A DNA stretch of 64,000 bases, from assembly GCF_013373865.1 (NCBI RefSeq), contig NC_050476.1, positions 8,944,501 to 9,008,500 on the forward strand. The letters are read 5' to 3'. The translations under genes and the position numbers were made by a program. The stretch's first letter is position 1; each line of letters starts with the position of its first letter. Below the pieces are notes generated by a model that was given only the letters and a program-made list of their open reading frames with translations, was not told the DNA's origin and did no database searches. The DNA comes from Monomorium pharaonis. Lineage: Eukaryota > Arthropoda > Insecta > Hymenoptera > Formicidae. Positions 25,401 to 37,460 of the stretch are shown piece after piece.

Positions 25401-26155
25401 CACACGATATTCTATAGATATCCGTTATTGATCCAGAATGTGCGTAGAATATACGGGATATTATATACATATATATAGACGAACATAAAAGTATATCCAT
25501 ATAATGAACATATTATAGACATCCATAATATATCCATATTTATGATATAAATATACAAATGAAGAACATACACGTATATTTATATACGAATGTTGTACGT
25601 ATATTAATTTATATACATCAATGGATATTCAGAAATGTACCTTTTTATGTATATCCGTTGAACATACTTACATGGATCTGGCAAATATATTTACCGGCAA
25701 ACATTGTATGTATATTCTATGTACATACACACGTGTTCTTTCTTAAATATCCAGAAAGATACCTTTCACGGATATCCGTTGAACATACTTATATGGATCT
25801 GGCAAATATATTTACCGGCAAACATTGTATGTATATTCTATGTACATACACACGTGTTCTTTCTTAAATATCCAGAAAGATACCTTTCACGGATATCCGT
25901 TGAACATACTTACATGGATCTAGCAAGTATATTTGCCAGTGACGTGATGTGTATATTGTATGTATATACATGCGTGTACTTTTCCATATATACATGAATG
26001 TACTTTTATGAATATTCGATGAACATACTTACCTGGACCTGTCAAGTATATTTGCTCGCAGACGTTATAAGCATGTTGCTTATAACGTATATACTTTTTG
26101 AAATATCCATGAATGTATTTTACATCATGGATATTTATCATATCCATCGAGAAAA
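25392..26155. mobile_element. Word-type element, CCCAGATAGCAC left end
   Basis: It starts CCCAGATAGCACACG after CA. The interior is built from ATATCC/GGATAT-like words and contains a tandem array. No matching right end is seen nearby. A right end flanked by the same CA lies at 36295, 10.9 kb away, so either the right end was lost or later insertions split the element. Confidence 0.5.
25620..26130. repeat. 121-bp tandem repeat, about four copies
   Basis: The anchor GAACATACTT recurs at 25660, 25781, 25902 and 26021 (spacing 121, 121 and 119). Copies 2 and 3 are nearly identical; copies 1 and 4 are diverged. ORFs through it repeat with the DNA and are not convincing proteins. Confidence 0.9.
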
Positions 26156-26215
26156 AAAATATGTCACTAAAAATACCGAAAATTACACTTTACCAATGGA
26201 AAAATTTTAACAATT

Positions 26216-26974
26216 ATAATAATAAAAAACGCCGAAAAAAATGGTCAAAGCAGAATCTTTGCGCTCGTATATTTCCTATGTGACTTTATATCGTCCTTCA
26301 CCCTTGAAAGCCTATAAATAATTTAATTTGTTGCGAAAAATATTACCTCAGCCAAAATGTTGTAACATGTTTTATTATAATAATTTATATTTTTATTTAT
26401 ATTATATATTATTATATATAAAGATAAAATATTATATACATAAAGATAAAAAAAATTTGTATTTGCTTTTACGTTTTTTTTTGCAAAATTTACAAATGCG
26501 AGGAAAATTCCTAAAATCAATGATATTAAAAATGACGATATTTATTTAATAATCAAGGCCCGGAATCGTTTCGTATTCTTCAAAGTATTCTACGCGCTGG
26601 CAGTAGTTACAGTATTACACAGTATTACGGTATTTATTTGACATTACATTATATTACATTACATTATAATACATTGACATTACATTATAATAATTAATAT
26701 TAATTAATATTTTTCGCAACAAATTAAATTATTTATAGGCTTTCGGGGGGAAGGTTGATTCTTACAGATGCTTATAATCATTGGTATTATTAATTGATCG
26801 TCAATTTAATATTGTGATATTACATCCTCCGATTTTCCTAAGAATTATGTTGAAAAACATGGCGCGGCGTGCAGTTCGGAAAGTGGAAAGATATAGTACT
26901 TATATAAAATCACGTAGAAAATATACGAGCGCAAAGATCCTGCTTTAACCGTCTTTCGGCGTTTTTTATTATTA
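26216..26974. mobile_element. 0.76-kb foldback element
   Basis: AATAATAAAAAACGCCGAAA at the left end returns inverted at the right end. Inner segments (GCGCTCGTATATTT and TTTGTTGCGAAAAATATTA) are also paired. AT-rich centre with TTACATTATA-type short repeats. Confidence 0.7.
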
Positions 26975-27058
26975 GTTGTTTTATACATTAGCGGTCTTGA
27001 ATCTATTGGTAAAATTTTAGCTCTGACAATGTGTATTTTATGCTGGGTTTACAATGTA

Positions 27059-27162
27059 AACTTAAGCTTTAATTTTAAAGAAATTGACCAATCACAGTCG
27101 AATTTAAAAGCAATAACCTACTTTAATTAGTCAATTTCTTAAGAATTAAGAAGCTTAAATTT
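27059..27162. mobile_element. Palindromic MITE 1 of cluster
   Basis: The arms pair TTAAAGAAATTGACCAATC with its inverted form. It shares AGAAATTGACCAATCACAGT with the next two elements. Confidence 0.6.
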
Positions 27163-27185
27163 GTATTGTAGACACCGCTTTAGTC

Positions 27186-27327
27186 CCGGTGTACAATAGG
27201 TGTAGTAAGTCCTAAGCTGTAAGAAATTGACCAATCACAGTCGAAAGTGAGAAAAATAATCAAATATGATTGGTCAATTTCTTATAGCTTAAGGATTACT
27301 ACACCTATTGTAGACCGAGACTTACTC
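27186..27327. mobile_element. Palindromic MITE 2 of cluster
   Basis: Arms carry ACAATAGGTGTAGTAAG and the inverted CTTACTACACCTATTGT-type end. The same end occurs in element 3. Confidence 0.75.
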
Positions 27328-27343
27328 CTGAGAGTTTTATTAG

Positions 27344-27481
27344 TCCGGATCTACAATAGGTGTAGTAAGCCTTATGCTATAAGAAGCTGACCAATTATAA
27401 TTGAATGTGAGAAGAATAAACGAATATAATTGGTTAATTCCTTAGGGCTTAAGGCTTACTACACCTATTGTAGATCTGGCC
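27344..27481. mobile_element. Palindromic MITE 3 of cluster
   Basis: The left end GGATCTACAATAGGTGTAG pairs with the inverted right end CTACACCTATTGTAGATC. It is a sister of element 2. Confidence 0.75.
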
Positions 27482-27483
27482 TT

Positions 27484-27630
27484 ACTGGACCGCTATTCCG
27501 TAACCATTTACCGATAACTATCGGTGTCGTTAAGTATCGTTGCGCATATTTTTTCATATATCAAAATACGTGCGCCAAGACACTTAAAGACATTGATAGT
27601 TGTCGGTAAGTGGTTACGGAATAGCACCTT
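27484..27630. mobile_element. Palindromic MITE 4 of cluster
   Basis: The left end GCTATTCCGTAACCATTTAC pairs with the inverted right end. It contains ACTATCGGTGTC, as does the element at 35701-35812. Confidence 0.7.
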
Positions 27631-27703
27631 TGAAGGATTTTGCCATCGAGGAATTTCGTGAAATAATTCCGCCAATATGTGCGAACACGAAGGCTGCGTT
27701 CCG

Positions 27704-27808
27704 ATATTCACTGCCAGTACATTGCACTGCTGCACTGATGCAATAAGTTAGAATAAGACAAATATATTTTTTCTCATTCTAACTTATTGCACTAATACAG
27801 CAGTGCAG
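27704..27808. mobile_element. Palindromic MITE 5 of cluster
   Basis: Arms carry GCACTGCTGCACTGATGCAA and an inverted partner around CATTCTAACTTATTGCA. A second copy lies at 60785-60885. Confidence 0.7.
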
Positions 27809-27871
27809 AAATAAAAAACAAACCTAATCAAATCGATTGAATTCCAACCGTGATTGGTCATTCTGCTTAGG

Positions 27872-28008
27872 GTCGGTTGTTCCAACTTCTTGGTAAACTT
27901 ACCTATGAGATAAATATATGTTTGTCTTTAATTATTCAAGAAAAGAAATGAAGATAGACACATGCTTACATGGTAAGTAAGTTTACCAAGAAGTTGGAAC
28001 AACCGGTC
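27872..28008. mobile_element. Palindromic MITE 6 of cluster
   Basis: GGTTGTTCCAACTTCTTGG at the left pairs exactly with its inverted form at the right. The arms extend over TAAACTTAC. Confidence 0.7.
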
Positions 28009-28099
28009 CTTAAACGACAAATGCGATTGGTTAGTTCTAATGGAATAATCGACCGATAAGCTAATCGGAGATAGGAAAATTGGTCCATATATATGGACT

Positions 28100-28348
28100 T
28101 TTATGGACTTTATCGAGCGCCTGCACCATCCGCTTTTAGTGCATCGTCACACGGTCGCGTCGCGACACATACTAACACATACGCTTGCGTACTTGTGTTT
28201 GTCTCATCACTCTTGTCCGTCGTCGTCGCCGCATGATTCGTATCGGTTCGCACGTGTCGTCTAGAATCTGGAATTGACGAAGCATCCAGAAGCATCGAAG
28301 CATAATATCGGAAGTGGAAGTGAGCAAAGTTTCTGCCGATTTGAATAA
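28100..28348 (+). promoter_or_regulatory. Probable promoter and non-coding first exon
   Basis: A GC-richer block ends with a splice-donor-like GTAAGT (28349-28354). A strong acceptor (polypyrimidine tract ending TTTTTCAG at 29561) lies 107 bp before the transposase ATG at 29669. This makes a spliced 5' UTR for the transposase plausible. No transcript data are available. Confidence 0.35.
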
Positions 28349-28828
28349 AGTAAGTATTGTAATATAATTGTGTGAAGTAAATGAATGATTTATGGATAAA
28401 GAAGGATGTTACGAAGAGGCTTGTTTCCCTCTCGAAACGAAAAAGAAACATTATTTCTTATTGTTTTGAAGCGAGAAATCCGATGTTAGTCAAAATTTGC
28501 GAGATAGGATGCTACGTTGTATGTATCGATAGCGCTGTGATACATCATGTTTTAATATTAAATGTATAAAATATTTTATAAAAATGTAATATTATAAATA
28601 TCAGACGCAACGATCGTGCGTTTGCACGCACGTGTTTGAGACGGCTTCCCCCACTCAACGAACCTATGTAGGCGCACGAGAACTTTCTCACATTGTGAAG
28701 ACCGGTGCTATATGGCCACTCGCACATAAACAATTAAATTTGCATATATGTCCACTGAACTAACGTATTGAGTTAAATGAAAATTGCACAAATGTTAAAA
28801 GAGAAGTCTATTCACAAATAGGCAAAAG

Positions 28829-29053
28829 TTAGTATATAATCAATATTCTCAATCTCAGCTGCAAAAGATAAATTTGAGAACTTTTTATTTGTGTACGTTC
28901 CGGACTCACTTGTCCTTCTAGACTAATATGGTCCGTCATAGTGTCGATTAGTTTTTTGATAATTTTGTGCTGAAGAAGGACAAGTGAGTCCGTACACAAA
29001 GTTTTCAAATTTATCTTTTTCAGTTGAGATTGAGAATATTGATTATACACTAA
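28829..29053. mobile_element. Palindromic MITE with TA ends
   Basis: The left TTAGTATATAATCAATATT pairs with the right end inverted. The arms also share GGACTCACTTGTCCTTC. It lies in the presumed 5' intron of the transposase. Confidence 0.7.
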
Positions 29054-29668
29054 TTTTTACCTGCTCGTTACTTGATCTCTTTTTTAACATTTTTGTTGTT
29101 GCACATAATGAGTTTTTGAGTTATTAATTTAAATGAAAATTATGTAACATTGATTTATTTATTTGATCAAAATTATCATTAATAAATCATTGCTCATGAA
29201 TCAATATTAGTCAAAATTTAATAATTTACATATTAATAATACTGTTTTAATAAATCTAATTAATTAAAAAATTGTTAAAAATTTTGTAAATAGACAAAGA
29301 AAAAAACAAAAAATTGTTGGAAATTTTATATTTTTTTTAAACTAATATTTATCGCGCGGAATTAAAAAATATTAGATATTGATATTATAACAACAAAATT
29401 ATTAACTTTTTAATAAAATAGTAGTCAAATTTTTACTTGTTAATGTCTGAATTAAAATAGAAATTGTTTAAATCTTTTTTTAAAACAAATCTTTTATAAA
29501 TCTTATAAATGTTATTATTCTTCTTTTATAACAAAAATGTTTGTATTTTTTCTTTTTCAGTTGAAGATTATTTCAGTTGAAGATTTTTCAACTGATTTCA
29601 GGAGATTTTTACAAGATTATTAAACTTGTTTGTAACAAAGTGTTTTTCTTATTATAAATTAATAAATA

Positions 29669-31809
29669 ATGGAATACACTGAAAAACGAAATCATAAAAA
29701 GCGTTTAAGAAAGGCTGGTGAACGACTGAAACGATCATTAACAATAATTAATAATGCTTCTTTTCATTTGAACGCTGATACATTGTCTACGGATAACAAT
29801 AATTTAAATAACACTTCGATTGAACAAAATAGTCCTTTGTCGATTAATACTAGCAACACTTTATTATACAATTCATTATCTTTAAATAATCTTACAAATT
29901 TTGATTTTGCGGAAAAAGATGAATATGAAATGGAATCTTCAACACTTATAACAGAATCTTTAACATTTGAGAAACATACGAATATTAATTCTCAGTCGTG
30001 CACAACAAGTATTTCTTCAAGTGATAATAAAACGATCGAAGAGACTTTTAAATCTGCCTTAGCACAGTGAGCAATTAGTGAACGCATTAATTTGTCGTCT
30101 ATAGGAAAATTGCTTGGAGTTCTGCGTATATTGCCTTCATTAAAGAATGTTTTGCCAAAGGATCCTAGAACATTTCTAAAAACACCTCGTGCATTACGTG
30201 TAAAAGAAATAAGCTCGGGCTTGTTCTATTATTTCGGAATTGAAAGTTCTTTGAATGCACTTGTAATTAAACATAGGATAAAATTTCATACCAATCAAGA
30301 TATAGATCTGACTGTAAATATTGATGGGCTTCCTATATCAAAAAGTACGAGCAGTACTTTATGGCCAATATTATGTTCAATAAAATCTGTGCCAGCTCTG
30401 AAAGGAAAAGTATTTTTAGTAGCTCTTTTTCATGGCCGTGAAAAACCAGACCCACAAAAGTTTTTAACCGATTTTATTAATGAATGTATTCACTTATCAT
30501 GCAGTGGTATTACAATTGACTCGATTCGTTGTAATTTTAAAATTTTAATGTTAATTTGTGACACGCCAGCGAAATCGCTTGTTCTAGCTACTAAAGGTCA
30601 TTCCGGATATTATTCGTGCCCAAAATGCACAATAACAGGGGATATGTACAATAATGTAATGTGTTTTATTGAAACGGACTGCACTAAGAGAACCGATAGT
30701 TCATTCCGAAATAAAGAACAACCTGAGCATCATGTTGGTTCAAGCAGTTTATTAAACTTACCTAATTTTGATTTGATTAACAATGTTCCCGTAGACTATA
30801 TGCATGCGCTTTTATTAGGTGCATGCAAGAGGCTTTTGTGTCATAATCGGTACGGCTGGATTTTTGGAAAACCTCCACATAAATTGTGTGCTCAAAATGT
30901 CCAAAAAATATCGCAACAATTGTCGAGATTGAAAAAATATATTCCATGTGAATTTTCTCGTAAAACAAGATCAATAGAAGAGTGTAAAAGATTTAAAGCC
31001 ACAGAATTTCGATTCTTTTTATTGTACAGTGGTCCGTTAGTGTTAAAAAAAATATTACCCGCATCTATATATCATAATTTTTTAACGCTAAGTGTAGCAA
31101 GTTTAATTCTTATAAGTCCGCGTTATGCTACTTCTGAGAAATTCATTTCTTATGCTGAAGAACTTCTAAAATGTTTTATACGAAATTCAATTAATTTATA
31201 CGGTCCAGATTTCATCTCCCACAGCGTGCACTGTCTGATACATTTAAGTGATTGTGTTCGATTGTTTGGGCCGCTGGACAATTCGAGTGCGTTTGAATTT
31301 GAAAATTATCTTCAGATATTGAAACATTTGATTCAAAAACATGATCAACCATTACAACAAATAATTTGACGCATTTATGAAGAACAACATTTATTTAAGC
31401 CAGAAAGTTCAGTACAGTATAATACAGATTCAGTGCAGTTGCTAATGCCACATCATTATGGACCGTTAATTAATGGATGTACACCTCCACAATATAAAAA
31501 AATGAAAACCATAGATTATTGTATAAATATTACAACAAAAGCAGACAGGTTTGTGGAAATGAATGATGGTACTGTTATAGAAGTGCAAAATATTGCTTGT
31601 TATGAAAATTCAACAGTGTTATTGGGTTACACATTTCGGGAAATTGGAGAATTTTTTAAAAAACCATGCCCATCAACACATTTTGATATAAAGATCGTAA
31701 TTAAAGAAGATTCAGAACTTAAAATTTGGAAAACGAACATGATTAATAGAAAACTAGTTGTGTTACCATATAAAAATCAATTCGTATGTTTCCCATTGTT
31801 GCACAATTA
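29669..31809 (+). pseudogene. CACTA/EnSpm-like transposase, complete but for two TGA codons
   Basis: From ATG 29669 to TAA 31807-31809 a single frame of 713 codons is broken only at 30068-30070 and 31367-31369, both TGA. The N-terminus is basic (KRNHKKRLRKAGERLKRS) and then Asn/Ser-rich. The core has TVNIDGLPISKSTSSTLWPI, HSGYYSCPKCTITG (a Cys pair), VPVDYMHALLLGACKRLL and FKATEFRFFLLYSGPLVL, the pattern of the large transposases of CACTA-like elements common in insects. The C-terminal part (31433-31809) reads MPHHYGPLI and EVQNIACYENS. The acidic catalytic residues cannot be assigned with certainty by eye. The DUF4806-type gene follows 110 bp downstream on the same strand, and the two look like one two-gene transposon. 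Confidence 0.75.
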
Positions 31810-31919
31810 ATTTATATATAAGTTTGAATTATGAATAAATATATTTGTTATTTTGTTACTCTTTTTAGCATAGTATTAATTAAATAAATAGTACTCATAA
31901 AAACGAAATAGTGTAGAAA

Positions 31920-34900
31920 ATGCTAGGCATAATGCCGTGGATAGTAATAAAATTCAATAAAGAAAATAAAGTTGACGCTGTACTCACAACATGGTATAAC
32001 AAACAGAATAAGCAATGTTATTGGCCGCCAAAGAAAATGAGCCATAAAATTGCCGAATTTATAAAAAATCAACGTGAACCCGATGAGTCGTGGAAATTAT
32101 TTGACGCAACGCTTTTGGGCGTTTACGGTAGATATTAAAACGATTAAAATAAATTGCTAATTTTTTTCTCACCTACTGATTTAAATTATTAATATTTATC
32201 CATTTTATTCTCTGAAAGTTAATACCACGGAAAAATCTTAAGAAGCGTCTAAATTAGCTTAAAACTTTTTAAATTTTAATAAATTTTTAACTAATTATAA
32301 AGCGCTCTATTGCTCTTTTAGATATAAGTTTGTGACATGACAGAATTTTTGAGAAATTGTTCAAAATTTCTTAGTTTATTTATTCTTTTAATTAATTATT
32401 AATTTTGTAGTATGAGCTATATAACATTTCATTGTATTAAATTACAAATATTAGTAAATATAATTAAATAAAAAATTTTAATTGACATTTTTATTATCAT
32501 ATTTAATCTAAGTTGTTAAAAATATGAGTCATAAATATATGTAAAACTATTATTCAATTATTTTGTTGAGGGCATTAAATTAAACAAAAACACAATTTTT
32601 GCTTCTGTGTTTTATTACACAAAAATAAATCAATATCGTGTACAAATATACTGAGTCAATACGCATAAAATTTTAAGTAAAAAATATTCATTAAAGAAAC
32701 TTTTGAATCTGAGGGATAACTTGATTTTAGTGAATTTCTTTGTATTATAAAATTATTTTCCTAGATTTATTTTATATCAGAAGTCTTCAGGACTTAAAAG
32801 GACTATTAGTCACAGACTCAAACAAAAACAATTTTTTTAAAATATTTTTAAGAGTCATAAATTTATATCTAATGTCGAAATAAAGAAAATAAAAATCTAA
32901 ATAATGTGTAAATATATAGAGAAAATAAAAATTAATATTAAAATTTAAACCAGTAGAAATAAGAAAAACTTTTTAATATTTATTTATTTATCAATATTGT
33001 TTTATTTACAAATTTAGATGATTTTAAATACGCTCAACATAAAGCTGAAAAAGCGCAAACAACTGATCTTTTAACCTTTAACGACGAATCTCTAGTTTTA
33101 AGAAAGAAAAAATGCACAAAAAAATCTGAAAAGTTACGAGTCTCCCCTATATCTAGTAGCAGTGACACTGAGATTTCTGACGATGATTCGAATGAATATC
33201 CAGTTCAAATTGATAATTTTGATGGTATAATTTTATAATTTACTTGTAATATTTATTTATATTCATATTAATAAGTATTAATAAGTCTAGTATATTAATT
33301 AAATTATTGTTTATACCATTGTTTAAGTTTCCACAAGAAAAGCGTGGCACAAAGAAAAAATGAACATAATACAAGTTTTATTGAAATTGATAAAACTATA
33401 GAAGGTGAGGAAAAGCAGATAAAAATGCAATTGCTCGAATTACAAGGTAAACCAAAATTCTCTTATATTTTTATAATACACTATATTTATTTTGAATTGA
33501 TTGCGATGCTTGAATATGATTTGTTTAATTACAGAATGTCAAAAGCAATGTCTAAAAGACATAAATCTCCTGCATTTAAAAATTGATGCAATTTCGGAGT
33601 CAGTTTCTTTATTGGTAAAAAATACAAAAACAATAGTAAAATCTACCAACTTGCTACATGAACAACTGCCAATATTGAACTTACTTCCAATGGATTTGGA
33701 AGGATTAAATCAAGTAGAGGAGTGGTTACAAAATGAAGAAAATAAACAGAACTTGGTATTTAAGAAACTTGGTATTTACAAAAACTTTATGAGTATCTAC
33801 AAAACTACAATTTCTTTCCTTATAGGTGGCAGAATTAAGCAAATTGGGCGGACCAACCGTGAAGGAGGTTGTGAAGTCATGTATAAATTATTTCAAAATT
33901 CCTTAGGCATGGAATACTCCTGGGAAGGCAAAAAAAAGAAAAAAGTTTTTAAGTCACTTTTGATTTCTTCAGTAATTATGGGTTAGTGTTAATATTTAAT
34001 ATCAGAAATTTAAAAAAAGATCTAATAAAATATATATTAATATAAACATAGAAGAAGAAACAATAAACCAGTCTTTTGGTCCACCCCAAATTTCCAAAAT
34101 ACAATTTTTTGTATTGTATAATTATTAGGAAAAAAGAAATAACCATTACATAAGAAAAAAACTCGATCCATAAAAGAAAAATTAATTATAACTGTAGATA
34201 TACCTAAGTTCTTTTCATGGCTGAATAAACTAATAAAATAGTTTTGCTTATACTGCTTTGCTATCATATTAATGTCATTTTAAACTACAACATGTATCCC
34301 TAAGGTGAATACAGCTCATAGTGAAAAATGTTTGTTTACTCCTGACATATGTGAGTGCTTATAACAAAAGATGATCACTATTAGTTGCCTATAGACTTAA
34401 GCCGCTACACCACGTCAAGGTTGTAATCATTGTAGAGGTTTTCATATATTTTTTGTATTTCGTTATTTTAATTTTTTTAATTTTATTTTTACAATCTTAT
34501 TTCTGAATCTTGTGGACATGTATAGTCTAAAATGACGTTAATATGATGGCAGAGCAGTATCATGAGCGAAACTTTTATTAGTTCACTTATTAGCCATGAA
34601 AAGAGCTAAAGTATATCTAGAGTTATAATTTTGGTTTCATGAATCGAGTTTTTTTCTTATTTAATAGTTATTTTTGACATTCCTAATAATAATACAATAC
34701 AAAAAAATTGTATGTTGATAATCCGGGGTGGGCCAAAAAACGCGTTCATTAACCCTCCTCCTTGCGTAGCAGTATCAAAACACTTCATTTACTTTCAGAT
34801 GTTGTTCGCGCAAATAAAAATACAGCGGATTGTAGCGAATACGAGATTATTGTAATAATAAAGTCATGGCTTGTTAGAAGCAAGGAACGTTTTTATAATA

Positions 34901-35082
34901 ATACTCTAATAAGGAACGATGCATCGAAACAGGTACAAACTGAACAACAAAAAAAAACACAGACTGCACCAAAGAAGGCACAGACTAAACAAAAAAACGC
35001 ACCGACTGAATCGAAAGAAATTGAACAAGAGGAAACGTCTATTGAACGGACTTTATCGAATGAAGAACAAAGAAATGAGTAA
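31920..35082 (+). pseudogene. DUF4806-type transposon accessory gene, spliced, damaged
   Basis: Exon 1 (31920-32127) encodes MPWIVIKFNKENKVDAV and CYWPPKK. Exon 2 (33018-33224) encodes KYAQHKAEKAQTTDLL followed by a Lys/Ser/Asp-rich stretch. Further exons (about 33340-33448 and 33535-33990) encode a helical region, then the DUF4806 core LPMDLEGLNQVEEWLQNEEN, LGGPTVKEVVKSC and MEYSWEGKKKKKVF. A last exon (about 34799-35082) reads DVVRANKNTADCSEYE and ends in a Gln/Lys/Thr-rich tail. The exon at 33340 does not join in phase and the core has a frame break near 33890, so this copy is probably dead. Function is unknown; the family is often found beside transposases in insects. Confidence 0.65.
34071..34744. 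mobile_element. Foldback element inside the DUF4806-type gene
   Basis: The left TTTTGGTCCACCCC pairs with the right GGGGTGGGCCAAAA. The arms share the adjoining ACAATTTTTTGTATTGTAT block, about 220 bp in each arm. It sits in the last intron. Confidence 0.7.
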
Positions 35083-35496
35083 CTCTTTGTTTTGTATGCG
35101 TCGTCTAACTTTCTTTTATTTAATTTTGTTCTTAAAAAATTTTATGCTTTTTTTACGTTTGTAACGTTTACAATGTTAACAATTTTTTTTTCAAAAAACT
35201 TTATATTTTAAGTTTATATTTAATACTTTATATATATTTATATATAATTTATATATAGAAGTTTATATATAATACTTTACATTTTAAGTTTATTACAAAA
35301 TTTAAAATTTTACGTTTATATATTTTACTTTAAAAAAGTGTAATAAAAGTACAATATTATGTAGAAAGTATATTGTTTACAATATTCCATTGAAGCAAAT
35401 TAAAATGAATTAAAACAAATAAAATTTATTTACTTTCATATTACCATTCATTTGTATTCTCGTATATTATTATATCTTAATATTTGCTTATAATTA

Positions 35497-35656
35497 GGGT
35501 CCGGATTTTCGTGCACGCAACCCGTGCGCAAGCGGAGAATTGCTGCGCTACACACGAGAGAGTCGACCGCGCTACGCCGGTTATCTTTTTTCAGCTGGCG
35601 TATAGCGCAGCGGTTCTCTGCTCTCGCACGGGCTCCGTGCACGAAAATTCGAACCC
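35497..35656. mobile_element. GC-rich palindromic MITE with TA target site
   Basis: Ends GGGTCCGGATTTTCGTGCAC and, inverted, GGGTTCGAATTTTCGTGCAC lie between TA dinucleotides. The arms, about 65 bp, pair throughout. Confidence 0.75.
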
Positions 35657-35700
35657 TACATTATAATTTAAATAATGAAAGAATTATAAATTATACTGCG

Positions 35701-35812
35701 GTTCAATTCTGTACGCCTATCGACAACTATCGGTGTCGTTACGCAGGCTTTTTGCCATATAAAATATCTGCGCAATGACACCGATACTTGTCGGTAGGCG
35801 GTACAGAATCGA
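35701..35812. mobile_element. Palindromic MITE related to 27484-27630
   Basis: ATTCTGTACGCCTATCGACA at the left pairs with the inverted right end GTCGGTAGGCGGTACAGAAT. It shares ACTATCGGTGTC with the earlier element. Confidence 0.7.
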
Positions 35813-35829
35813 GACCATGGAATGTGCTA

Positions 35830-36295
35830 GACGAATATAACAATTCCAAGATAATATACATTGCATATACAATGTATATACATCTATGGGTATTGAATGT
35901 CCATTGGATATCCACGAGAATTGAAATTAATATCCATTGCATATTTAATGTATCTTCGAATTGACTCCAGCAGAGATCCATTTCACGTCCATAGAATATA
36001 CATCCATACATTCTATGTATATTATATGGATATTTTTAATGGACGTTTTTTAATACATTAACATCCATTGAAAATATACATATGATGTACATAGGATGTA
36101 TAGATGTATATTCTATGGACGTGAAATGAATCTCTGCTGGAGTCAATTCGAAGATACATTAAATATACAATGGATATTAATTTCAATTCTCGTGGATATC
36201 CAATGGACATTCAATATCCATAGATGTATATATTGCATATACATATATATTGCATATACATTGTATATGCAATATATATTTATGTGCTATCTGGG
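35830..36295. mobile_element. Word-type element, GTGCTATCTGGG right end
   Basis: The right end is GTGCTATCTGGG followed by CA. The interior is a loose palindrome of words such as GGATATCCA, ATGGACATTC and TATACATTG: 35860-36000 pairs with 36095-36240. No clean left end is visible. Confidence 0.55.
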
Positions 36296-36544
36296 CAATA
36301 AAGTTATCATGAAAAAGTTAGTATTTTATGTTTAATTACGAGTATTTTTGTAGGTGAGAGACCAGTAGCGCGGTAGGGGTAAACCCTTATCTCACACAGT
36401 ACGGCCGACTAAGAGAGACTTTGAGGCGGCGGCGTGCGGTAGAGGTGTCTGTGGAGGCTGTATTTGTGCGTTAGTCGAAAATAAAATTCATTTCTTAAAA
36501 TTTTAGTTAGAAGTATAGTTCATATTGAAAGTTTTAATTTTTAG

Positions 36545-37460
36545 GAAGACGTCGAATTGAAGAAGCCCCTGATGCTAACGTAGCAGCAGCAGCAGCACGA
36601 CCCCGCGTCATTCCCGTTGTGGAATTGGACTCTGGTAAGCATTAATTTTTAAATACAAGATATTACTCGAAAGTTAATTAATATTACTATGCTGTTTAAT
36701 AATAAATAAATTATGATTTTAGATGACGACACGCAAAATGAGTCTAAGGTGGCACCGAGCTCGACTCCGCCGCGTTATTTACACCGGGTAAGTATTTTTT
36801 TTTAAAGTTTTTTACTTAATTCAGATTAATTTGTAATAATAATAATAATAATGTTATTTTTCAGTACAAGAAGAAAGAAAAAAGAGAAAACGGCGTGATG
36901 GATGTGGAAGAGGATCCTTTTGAAAGAATGCTAGCAGAGCGGAAGGAACGAGCGATGGAAAAAAATGTTGAAAAGAAGGATGAACGTGAAATAGAAGAAG
37001 TGGAAGATGAAGATGATGGCGATAAGGAAAAGAAAGAGGAGGAGGAGGAGGAGGAAAAACAGCAGGAAGAAGAGGAGGAAAAAGATAACGAAGATGATGA
37101 CGAGGTGTCAGAGGAGGAGGAGGAGGAAAAGGAGGAGGAGGAGGAAAGTGAAGAGTTAGAGGAAGAAAGAGAAAACGAAGAAGAGGAAGAGAGAGAAGAA
37201 GAGAGTAATTCAGAAAGAAATGAAGAGGTGGGAGAGGAGAAGATAGAGCTACCAAATACGTTTGACTCGGAGACGTTATTTTCACAGAGTAAGTTTTTAT
37301 AATGAGATTTTTCACAATTCAGTACATTTCAGGTAAAAATAACATCATGTTATTAGTAGGAGAAACCGACGCTATGAACGTATCCTCCATCGAAGTAGAA
37401 GAAGAAGAAGAAGAAGAAGAAAGTGCGCATGAAGGGGAAGAGGCGAGAGAGCGTGGTTGA
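36545..37460 (+). CDS. Putative spliced gene for a highly acidic protein
   Basis: Four exon-like blocks with GT..AG borders: 36545-36634 (GRRRIEEAPDANVAAAAARP), 36723-36787 (DDDTQNESKVAPSSTPPRY), 36865-37288 and 37333-37460. The third starts YKKKEKRENGVMDVEEDPFE and becomes a run of over 100 residues that are nearly all Glu, Asp or Lys. The fourth ends EEEEEEESAHEG then a stop. A further exon-like piece (39744-39792, GGGVTRTVDDDEPP) and a GAG repeat follow. No domain is recognisable; acidic tails of this kind occur in chromatin and nucleolar proteins. It may be a host gene remnant or an accessory transposon gene. The start is not found, but exon borders are good. Confidence 0.4.

Noticed and set aside
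25559..26147. ORFs of about 75-102 residues with repeated segments
   Set aside because: They follow the 121-bp tandem repeat; repetition at the DNA level explains them.
36360..36440. AGTAGCGCGGTAGGGG considered as a Polinton terminal repeat
   Set aside because: I could not find an inverted partner in 54-56 kb, so the Polinton end remains unknown.
36854..37315. Minus-strand Pro/Leu-rich ORF of 153 residues
   Set aside because: It is the antisense shadow of the acidic Glu-rich exon.
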